Origin: Lentisphaeria bacterium UBA1724
GTDB lineage: Bacteria > Verrucomicrobiota > Lentisphaeria > Oligosphaerales > Oligosphaeraceae
Reading direction: 5' to 3'
NCBI GenBank assembly: GCA_002315885.1
Contig: DCIO01000080.1
Location: 1 to 23,890, forward strand
DNA length: 23,890 nucleotides
Within the stretch, counting starts at the first letter, position 1; every line of letters starts with the position of its first letter. Made by a program: the position numbers and the translations under genes. Shown here in pieces: positions 7,922-14,770 of the stretch. The notes beneath the pieces were generated by a model. That model made no database searches. It was given only the letters and a program-made list of their open reading frames with translations, and was not told the DNA's origin.

Positions 7922-9405
7922 TGAAATCACGCCGGAACAATTGGCGGTCGGCAAGAATCTTCCTTGCTGTCATTGCGTTCACGCTGCTCTTGGCATCGCT
8001 CTTCATGGGACGACGCTTCCGGTGGGCTTTCCTGACGCAGGTCGGCTCGGATATCCCAGCACTCCTGGGAAATTTCTCCATCGGAGTGCTGGTGGCGGTC
8101 ATTGGCGTGCTGCTAATGACGCTGGTTTTCGGTCGGCTGTATTGTTCCGTGCTGTGTCCCCTGGGAGTCTTTCAAGATATCCTGGGGCATTTCCATCGCA
8201 AGGGCGCATTCCGGAATACTCCCTGGAAGCGGAAAATTCGTGGTCCCGTATTCTGCGTTGTGCTGGTGGCGGCTCTCTTCGGCATGATGCTCCCACTGAC
8301 GTTGCTGATGCCTTCCGCCAATTTCGTCATCATCTGCAATACGGTAATCCGCGGGACAGTGCAGTGGCTTTTCGGCGCAACGGGACTCCTTCCCGAACCC
8401 ATTACCCTGCGTCCCATGCCTGCGGTCCAAGTGACGGGGTGGGTAATGACGCTGGGATTGCTGGCGTTGAATCAATGGCGCGGGCGCGTCTTTTGCAATA
8501 CTCTCTGTCCCGTGGGCGCGCTCTTGAGCCTCTTTGCACGGAAATCCTATTACCGCGTTTCCATCGACCAATCAAAATGCGTCCACTGCGGCGCCTGTGA
8601 GCATCTCTGCAAAGCGGGCTGCATAGACGCGCAGGCGGGCATCGTTCGCAATGACGAGTGCGTCAAGTGCCTGAATTGCCTTTCCGTCTGTCCCAAGGGC
8701 GCTCTGACACTGGGGCATCCCGCCAAGGCGGCACAGCCATTGGATGCGAACCGTCGCGCATTCCTGGCCAACGGCGGCGCGGTAGTCGCTGGGGCGGCGG
8801 TCGGCCTGACTCATAAGGTCGTCGCTAGGCCCGAGGCGGAAATTCCCCCGATTATGCCTCCTGGCGCGGGGACATTGGAGCGCTTCACATCCCGATGTGT
8901 CGGCTGTGGTATCTGCATCGGCGCTTGCCGTGGAAAGGTCCTGAAGGCGTCTGTCACCGAATATGGTCTTCGGGGTTTCATGCAGCCTGTGTTGGATCCC
9001 TATCGTGGCGCCTGTGATTTCAATTGCCATGCCTGCAGCAAAGTCTGCCCATGCGGCGCACTGACTCCATTGAGCAAGACGGTCAAGCAGACGACGCGCA
9101 TTGGGTTGGCACACTGGGATCCATCGCTGTGCGTGGCTTTTGTGGATGAGGAGGCCTGCGGTGCCTGCGCAGAACACTGTCCCGTGGGTGCCCTGACAAT
9201 GGAGGAAGTCCCTGGCCAGGAAGTCAGGGTGCCCCAAGTCAATCCATCCCTCTGCATCGGCTGTGGCGCATGCCAGAATATCTGTCCCGTGCGTCCCCAA
9301 GCCGCCATAGTGGTTCATGGGGTCGAGACGCAGTGCAGAGTGGAACCGCCAAAAGCCGAAGAGTCCAATATTAAACTTCGGGCGGAAGAGGAGTTTCCGT
9401 TCTAA
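7921..9405 (+). CDS. Membrane polyferredoxin, NapH-like N-terminus, internal twin-arginine signal-anchor
   Basis: This is a 494-residue iron-sulfur membrane protein. Hydrophobic helices lie at about 10-28, 52-70, 108-130 and 169-186, and a positively charged N-terminus and 2-3 loop predict N-in/C-in topology. CX3CP motifs of the NapH/NosR/CcoG type occur at C75/C79 and C192/C196. Two [4Fe-4S] sites follow (C220-C230 and C247-C257). Then comes NRRAFLANGG plus a small-residue hydrophobic stretch (277-296), which resembles a Tat signal-anchor. Four more sites come after it: C326-C336, C365-C378, C404-C420 and C445-C455. The likely role is transfer of electrons from a quinol or cytoplasmic donor to the other side of the membrane; donor and acceptor are unknown. 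It overlaps the DUF362 gene by 1 bp. The family (4Fe-4S binding domain protein) is secure; the dual-topology reading is inference. Confidence 0.9.
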   Translation: MKSRRNNWRSARIFLAVIAFTLLLASLFMGRRFRWAFLTQVGSDIPALLGNFSIGVLVAVIGVLLMTLVFGRLYCSVLCPLGVFQDILGHFHRKGAFRNTPWKRKIRGPVFCVVLVAALFGMMLPLTLLMPSANFVIICNTVIRGTVQWLFGATGLLPEPITLRPMPAVQVTGWVMTLGLLALNQWRGRVFCNTLCPVGALLSLFARKSYYRVSIDQSKCVHCGACEHLCKAGCIDAQAGIVRNDECVKCLNCLSVCPKGALTLGHPAKAAQPLDANRRAFLANGGAVVAGAAVGLTHKVVARPEAEIPPIMPPGAGTLERFTSRCVGCGICIGACRGKVLKASVTEYGLRGFMQPVLDPYRGACDFNCHACSKVCPCGALTPLSKTVKQTTRIGLAHWDPSLCVAFVDEEACGACAEHCPVGALTMEEVPGQEVRVPQVNPSLCIGCGACQNICPVRPQAAIVVHGVETQCRVEPPKAEESNIKLRAEEEFPF

Positions 9406-9781
9406 GCAGACTCAGGCACGCACCCGCGCAATTTCCCACATTTGGACAGCAATCGCAGGGGGTGTATTTCTCGGCAGATTGCTTCTTCTCCTCCGTATCT
9501 ATGCCATCCAGGGAGGAATTCTTCTTCTCCTTTGGCGACGATGCACTCTTGTCGATGCGACAATTGTTGGGACACTTCCATTTCTGCTCGGAACCATTGT
9601 CGCAGAAGCCATTCTTGTCTGCATCCTTGAAGCATTTCCGAGCGGCCTTCTTGCCGTCCTTCTGAATGACAGGAATCTTGGGACGCTGGTCTTTCTTCAG
9701 CTGCTCTTTGGTCGCCCCAAACGCACATACACCACACAACGACAGAACGCAAAGAAGAGTTGCTCTGAATGATTTGCTCAT
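9371..9781 (-). CDS. Small cysteine-rich secreted protein, unknown function
   Basis: This is a 136-residue protein with a signal peptide (MSKSFRATLLCVLSLCGVC, cleavage probably after AFGA). The mature part is lysine-rich with nine cysteines. These include an EF-hand-like acidic loop (DADKNGFCDNG) followed by KCPNNCR, and a tail CDCCPNVGNCAGAC. I do not recognise a family. The start is fixed by a perfect AGGAGG 5 nt upstream (9787-9792 on the - strand) and by the signal peptide; a longer in-frame extension is possible but unlikely. It is convergent with the polyferredoxin and overlaps its last 35 bp. The cysteine motifs suggest metal or cluster binding or disulfides in the periplasm. A partnership with the neighbouring redox genes is only a guess. 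Two other overlapping open frames here lack these start signals. Confidence 0.7.
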   Translation of the reverse strand: MSKSFRATLLCVLSLCGVCAFGATKEQLKKDQRPKIPVIQKDGKKAARKCFKDADKNGFCDNGSEQKWKCPNNCRIDKSASSPKEKKNSSLDGIDTEEKKQSAEKYTPCDCCPNVGNCAGACLSLLRTETPLPPEV

Positions 9782-10035
9782 GGGTGCCTCCTGAATAGAA
9801 GAAAAACAACAGAAAAAACAGGTAAATTTTCTGAAATAATGTATCTCCATAATAGAAGATTTTGCAACTTGCAATACATTTTGTTCAATGTCCTGGCAGG
9901 GGACAAAATGAGGGGTTTCTGAGGGAATTATCTAGGGGAAATCGCGGATTTTGGACCAGGCGGTCTTGTGTGGGGTTGCCGAACTGCCATCATTGTTTTC
10001 GGGGTCGTGTTTTCTTTCTTTGGGAGTAGTCTGTC
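9782..10035. other. Divergent intergenic region between the cysteine-rich protein and alpha-2-macroglobulin genes
   Basis: These 254 bp are the longest gene-free stretch in the window and must hold the promoters of both divergent genes. The half near the - strand gene is AT-rich and contains TTGCAACTTGCAA (about 9862-9874). On the - strand a TTGCAA and a TACATT about 18 nt apart could be a weak -35/-10 pair for the small gene. The + strand gene has GGGAG (10022-10026) nine nt before its ATG. I see no convincing + strand promoter, riboswitch or small ORF. Confidence 0.4.
9787..9792 (-). promoter_or_regulatory. Shine-Dalgarno that fixes the start of the cysteine-rich secreted protein
   Basis: The - strand reads AGGAGG five nucleotides before the ATG at 9781. 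It selects this start over an upstream in-frame one that would put 31 extra residues ahead of the signal peptide. Confidence 0.75.
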
Positions 10036-13000
10036 ATGACGCGTGGGGTTAGGGCGCTTTTTGTCTGTATTGTTCTGTTGCTGGTTGTTTCGCTGTTTTT
10101 CAATTATCGGTTGATTTCAAGGAATGTCTCTGGGGTGACGGGAACTCCAGAAATGCACCAAGTGCCTGAGGAGAATCCTCCGAGTGACATGGCAGGGGAT
10201 GGGGATGCGCCTGCGGCGGTCGCACAGCTCCCTCTCTTTGTCCGATGGACACATTTCTATGGAAGGGCACTGGAACTGAATCTGAATCGTTATCCCTCTT
10301 GGAATGTCTCCCAGGAAGATGTGGTAGTGACTCCTTCAGTTCCATTGCTGAACGTATATTCCGACGGAGATAGTATCCATTTGATTGCCCGTTGGAAGCC
10401 AGGAGAAACCTACTCCATCCAAATCAAGAAGGACGATGAGGAAATCGTGGCGGTGGTTACTGCACCCGACCATTCTTCAAGCGTTTCCTTCCGCACCTAC
10501 GGCAAACTCTTCCCCCTTTCCAACGACTTCTGGAATCTGGGCGTTACTGCGGAAAATCTCGAAGGCAACCTGACGGTCCGCATCAAGGAACCATATCCCA
10601 ATCACATCCTTCGTTTTATCGATAATCCCACCAACGATTACCTCTCCCATACCATCTCCGAAAAAGAATTCCCCCTGAAGAAAGTCAAGAACGAGGAAGA
10701 ACGACTGGTAATTGATTTGGACGAAGTGGGCGTTCCCAGAAAACCGGGCCTCTATTCCATCAGCATCTTCGACAGCAAACAGCATTATCTCTCCCGCGAC
10801 CGGGCCTTGATCGTCACGGATTTGGGGGTGGTTGTCACCTGCGCCCAAACGGAACTCTGCGTGGCAGTGCATTCCCTGAAGGACAATGCGCCTGTCCCCA
10901 ATGCCACGGTCATGCTCTATACACGGAAATACCAACTTGTGGATACTGCGACTACGGACGAAAATGGCTTCTGCAAGATGCCGTACTGCGATTTGGTCGA
11001 TGACGAAGATGTGGTGGATTTCGTCGTGGTCACCAAAGAGGACGACACAACGATTTGTTCTGCGGATTTTGGTCAGGATCTGTGCTTCCGAAATCAGATG
11101 GAGCTCTATTGCGAACGTGGCGTCTGCCGTCCTGGTGAAGAAATGCGCGTCTATGCCACCATGCGAGACAAGGAACTTAACGCCAAGGGCGGTGTGCCCG
11201 TGGAATTCCGTCTTGTCGATTCAGGATACAACCTTGTGGAAAAGAAGGTTGTTACGGGGGATGCCCAGGGGCTGTATGCGGTGAAATGGACGCTCTCCCA
11301 GAATGCGCGTCTGGGCAGATACTATGTGTATAGCAATGCCCCCAATGACGAAAGCGCCTCGTATGGTCAGAGTGATTTCCTGGTGGGAGAATACATCCCG
11401 GATCGGGTGAAAGTACGACTCACCTGCGAGGCGGACAAGGAATCCAACGCTGTCAAAACCGATTTGCAGGCGGCATACTACTTCGGAATGCCTTTCAATA
11501 ACGGCTTCATCTGCGAAAGACTCTTTGCGCGATATGGCGTCTTTGCACCAAAGGGCTACGAGACATTTTCCTTCGGCACCCGTGAAGGAAAACATCTGGA
11601 GCACATTGAGTTGGAAGACCAGGAATTGGATGCCGCAGGAAACTGCAAGGCCACAGTGGATATTTCGGCATGGAAAGATAATGTCAGCAACCCCGTGGAG
11701 ATTGAGGTGCTTACCCACTGCATTTCCCATGGTCCAGGCCGCTCCATCACCACCAGAAAATCCCTGGTCTGGCACTTCGCGGATTACTATCTGGGGGGAT
11801 TCCACGACGAAAATGCAACGGAATTCGCCATCCGTCTGGTGGGTGTCAACCCCGATGGGAAAGAAGTGCCGTTGTTGGATAAGGGCCTGAAATACAGCCT
11901 CTTCCACCTCTCCTGGAATTATGTCCTGAAAGAAAAAGGCAATGGCGTCCAGGAACGAGTCTGGGAATTGTCCAAGTCCAAACTTCAGGAAGGGGAGGTG
12001 GTTCTACGGGATGGTCTCCTGTATATCCCCGAGGTCTCTGCACGGGGCGAATTCGTCCTGGAAGTCAAGGACGACAAGGATATCCCACGTCTGAAGATGG
12101 ATTTCTGGCATTGGGGCGGCGAAAGCGGCGCCCGTCTGAAGGATCCCCGGTACCTGACTTTCGAATTGGACAAGAATTCCTACCTGCCTGGAGAGACCGC
12201 TGTGGTTACCTTCGAGTGCGGCATGGATGGCGAAGGCATTGCCGTGCCTGGATTGTGTGCCCTGGATGAACCCATCCGCTTTGCCGTCAAGCAGGGAAAG
12301 AATCAAATTCGCATCCCCATTCCCGATACTCTGAACCACGGGTCGTATTTTGCCGCCGTCCATGCTCTCTGTCGAAAGGACACCGCCTCCGACCCGATGC
12401 ATTTCCAGGGCATGGTGGAATTGTCTGTAAGGCAGCCCAGCCATCAGATTCTCGTGGATATCTCCACCGTGGAAGAGGCGAAACCAAATGCTGAAATCCC
12501 ACTTGCGTTGAAATTGACCGACAACAATGGCAATCCCGTCCAGGGCGAAGTGCTGATTTGGGGCGTGGACCAGGGCATCCTTGCCTTGACGGCATACGAA
12601 ACACCAGATCCCTACAAGGACTTCTTCAGCGAAGTGCCCTGCACACTTGCCAATCGGGACAACTATGCCTCTCTCTATCCCGTCATCAATGCGGGAACGG
12701 AGAAAATCGGTGGCGGTCTCAGCGGAAAATACCTCGCGAAAAATCGCGAAAAGCTCAAGGCTCCCGCGGTGGTATTCCTAGGGACTTTCATCACGGATGA
12801 ACAGGGTATCGTGAAACTCACCGCCACTCTACCGGATTTCACGGGCGAGATGCGCTTCATGGCCCTGGCGGTAAATGAGAAATGCACGGGGTCAGGGGAG
12901 GGCGCTGTGGTAGTCCGCAAGGAGACTTCCCTGGAATTGTCGGGTCCCCGTGTGGTGGCGCCTGGAGATGAGTTCCGTGTGGCCTTCCAGGGCTTTAACC

Positions 13001-14715
13001 ACTGTCTCCCCCAGGGGAACGCCCACTGGGAAATCCAGGTAGAAGGGGCTGAGGTGCAGGGCGAAGCCCAGGGCGATTTTTCCTTGGAAAAGGGCGGCAA
13101 TCAGAGTACATTCCTGACGTTGAAGGCATCCGACTCCGCGGAGACCTGTCTCATCCGCGTTAAGATGACCATGGGCGAATGCCAGGTCACGGAGAGTATC
13201 CGTGTGGTGATTCGTGCGCCATATCCTGCCGTGGATATGCTGAATGTCCTGGAAATCCCCGCAGGAACAGAAAAGGAAATCCAACTGGGAGAGTATGATT
13301 CCGTTGACGTGGGGACGATTTCCCTGGCGCTGACGGGGAGCCTCAACTGGCTGGGACAGTATCCCTATGGCTGTCTGGAACAGGTCACTGCCGCGGCATT
13401 CCCATATCTGGCGGTTCAGCCACTGGTGGATGCGGGAATTCTGCCGGCCATATACGCCAAAGACGCCACGAAGAAAATCCAGTTGGCGCAAATGGAGTTG
13501 TCCACTCATCGGTATTACAATGGCATGATGTGCATGTGGGCGAATGGGGATGTCTGGCCAGAGGGGACCTACTTTGCCTATCTCTTCTATCTGGAAGCGG
13601 AAAAACAGGGCTTTCTGGTGGAGCAGAAATTCCGGAAGCAGATGGAGGATAATCTCCTCGATGTCCAGAACAATACCAAGCCAGGGACAATCTCCCAGCG
13701 GGTCTTCACCAGTTTCATCCTCTCTTATCTCAATCACGCCAAAGCCCTGGCGTGCATTAAGTTGATCGGTGATAACCAGTGCGATGGATTTGAAAAATTC
13801 CTGAGAGCCGTAACGAAAATCCGCTGCGGTTATAGTGCCGAGGGGATGACCGAGTTGGAAAAAATCCTACAGACGGATTTCCTGGAAAAACATGACACCT
13901 TGGCGGGATTTGACTCGGAAATCCGCCGTGTCGGCATGGCACTATGGCTGTTGGCGGATATCGCGCCCGAAAATCCTGCGGTCAAGAAACTGGCGGATAC
14001 ATTGGTGGCAAGACGAAATGCAGAAGGGCACTGGGGGTGCACTCAGGACAACGCCTGGGCCGCTCTGGGGTTGGCAAAATTCTGCGCCAAAAATGGCTCA
14101 CAAGGTGCCTTTGCCTGCCAGATCGTCCAAGACGGCAAGACGGAAAACTACACCCAAGCCTGCCATTTCGCGGGGAAGAGAACGCTCCTGATTCGGAATA
14201 CCTCTGCAGGGCCGATCCAGGCATTTGTGCGTCAGCGCGTCGTGGCGCGGCCTTCCCAGAATGTATCCAGTGGCGTTATCATCCATCGTGAATACCAGGA
14301 TTTGTCCGGGAAGCCCGTCACTCAGGCAAAGCGTGGGGATTTGTTGCGGGTCGTCTTGAAGGTCTCTTTCAAATCTGACGAAGTAGGCAATTTTGTCCTC
14401 AGCGACCTCCTGCCTGGTGGTTTGGAAATCGAAGATGATTCCCTGGCAACGCGCGCGAAGGTGGTTGACTCTTACGACAGGAAGAAGCTCAACTTCCCTG
14501 TGGAGTTGCTGGAAAAACGCTTCGACCGATTCCTGCTCTTCGGTACTGCCGATTGGCGAAATTCCCCAGAGGATTACACCTATTCCTATCTGGTTCGCGC
14601 GACAACAGAGGGAACATTCGCCATCGGTCCCGTCTCCATCGAATCCATGTATCGCGTGGATCTGAAAGCGCTGGAATTGCCCTCCGCAGAGTCCTTCACC
14701 GTGCTGCCGAACTAG
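10036..14715 (+). CDS. Membrane-anchored bacterial alpha-2-macroglobulin with intact thioester
   Basis: This 1559-residue protein belongs to the bacterial alpha-2-macroglobulin family (E. coli YfhM/ECAM type), periplasmic broad-range protease traps that capture proteases covalently. An N-terminal membrane helix (about 7-25) without a lipobox anchors it, unlike the E. coli lipoprotein. Beta-sandwich macroglobulin domains follow. A carboxypeptidase-regulatory-like segment is near residues 260-340 (SLKDNAPVPNATVMLYTRKYQ). The A2M domain is near 900-1000 (AVVFLGTFITDEQGIVKLTATLPDF in two parts). The thioester motif YGCLEQ has C1113 and Q1116, then comes the alpha-helical thioester domain, and the C-terminal receptor-binding-like domain ends in ESMYRVDLKA. 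Length fits the family (about 1500-1650). pbpC follows after 55 bp, the classic pairing that suggests protection of the cell when peptidoglycan or the envelope is breached. Confidence 0.93.
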   Translation: MTRGVRALFVCIVLLLVVSLFFNYRLISRNVSGVTGTPEMHQVPEENPPSDMAGDGDAPAAVAQLPLFVRWTHFYGRALELNLNRYPSWNVSQEDVVVTPSVPLLNVYSDGDSIHLIARWKPGETYSIQIKKDDEEIVAVVTAPDHSSSVSFRTYGKLFPLSNDFWNLGVTAENLEGNLTVRIKEPYPNHILRFIDNPTNDYLSHTISEKEFPLKKVKNEEERLVIDLDEVGVPRKPGLYSISIFDSKQHYLSRDRALIVTDLGVVVTCAQTELCVAVHSLKDNAPVPNATVMLYTRKYQLVDTATTDENGFCKMPYCDLVDDEDVVDFVVVTKEDDTTICSADFGQDLCFRNQMELYCERGVCRPGEEMRVYATMRDKELNAKGGVPVEFRLVDSGYNLVEKKVVTGDAQGLYAVKWTLSQNARLGRYYVYSNAPNDESASYGQSDFLVGEYIPDRVKVRLTCEADKESNAVKTDLQAAYYFGMPFNNGFICERLFARYGVFAPKGYETFSFGTREGKHLEHIELEDQELDAAGNCKATVDISAWKDNVSNPVEIEVLTHCISHGPGRSITTRKSLVWHFADYYLGGFHDENATEFAIRLVGVNPDGKEVPLLDKGLKYSLFHLSWNYVLKEKGNGVQERVWELSKSKLQEGEVVLRDGLLYIPEVSARGEFVLEVKDDKDIPRLKMDFWHWGGESGARLKDPRYLTFELDKNSYLPGETAVVTFECGMDGEGIAVPGLCALDEPIRFAVKQGKNQIRIPIPDTLNHGSYFAAVHALCRKDTASDPMHFQGMVELSVRQPSHQILVDISTVEEAKPNAEIPLALKLTDNNGNPVQGEVLIWGVDQGILALTAYETPDPYKDFFSEVPCTLANRDNYASLYPVINAGTEKIGGGLSGKYLAKNREKLKAPAVVFLGTFITDEQGIVKLTATLPDFTGEMRFMALAVNEKCTGSGEGAVVVRKETSLELSGPRVVAPGDEFRVAFQGFNHCLPQGNAHWEIQVEGAEVQGEAQGDFSLEKGGNQSTFLTLKASDSAETCLIRVKMTMGECQVTESIRVVIRAPYPAVDMLNVLEIPAGTEKEIQLGEYDSVDVGTISLALTGSLNWLGQYPYGCLEQVTAAAFPYLAVQPLVDAGILPAIYAKDATKKIQLAQMELSTHRYYNGMMCMWANGDVWPEGTYFAYLFYLEAEKQGFLVEQKFRKQMEDNLLDVQNNTKPGTISQRVFTSFILSYLNHAKALACIKLIGDNQCDGFEKFLRAVTKIRCGYSAEGMTELEKILQTDFLEKHDTLAGFDSEIRRVGMALWLLADIAPENPAVKKLADTLVARRNAEGHWGCTQDNAWAALGLAKFCAKNGSQGAFACQIVQDGKTENYTQACHFAGKRTLLIRNTSAGPIQAFVRQRVVARPSQNVSSGVIIHREYQDLSGKPVTQAKRGDLLRVVLKVSFKSDEVGNFVLSDLLPGGLEIEDDSLATRAKVVDSYDRKKLNFPVELLEKRFDRFLLFGTADWRNSPEDYTYSYLVRATTEGTFAIGPVSIESMYRVDLKALELPSAESFTVLPN

Positions 14716-14728
14716 ATGAGGTCGTGTG

Positions 14729-14748
14729 CTCGAAGCGAGAGCTTCGAG
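14729..14748 (+). other. Perfect 8-bp stem-loop with GAGA loop between the A2M and pbpC genes
   Basis: CTCGAAGC, then GAGA, then GCTTCGAG: a perfect stem closed by a GNRA-class tetraloop, lying 14 nt after the A2M stop and 22 nt before the pbpC ATG. No U-run follows, so it is not a classical terminator. It could stabilise the 3' end of the upstream message or tune pbpC translation; either role is inference. Confidence 0.55.
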
Positions 14749-14770
14749 ATTAAGGCGCGCCTCTTCCCAG

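Noticed and set aside
9317..9772. A 151-codon + strand open frame over the small cysteine-rich gene
   Set aside because: It begins inside the polyferredoxin gene in another frame and lacks a Shine-Dalgarno, whereas the - strand frame has AGGAGG and a signal peptide.
9889..9905. Short inverted repeat TGTCC...GGACA upstream of the alpha-2-macroglobulin gene
   Set aside because: A 5-bp stem is within chance expectation, and no operator family or terminator tail fits.
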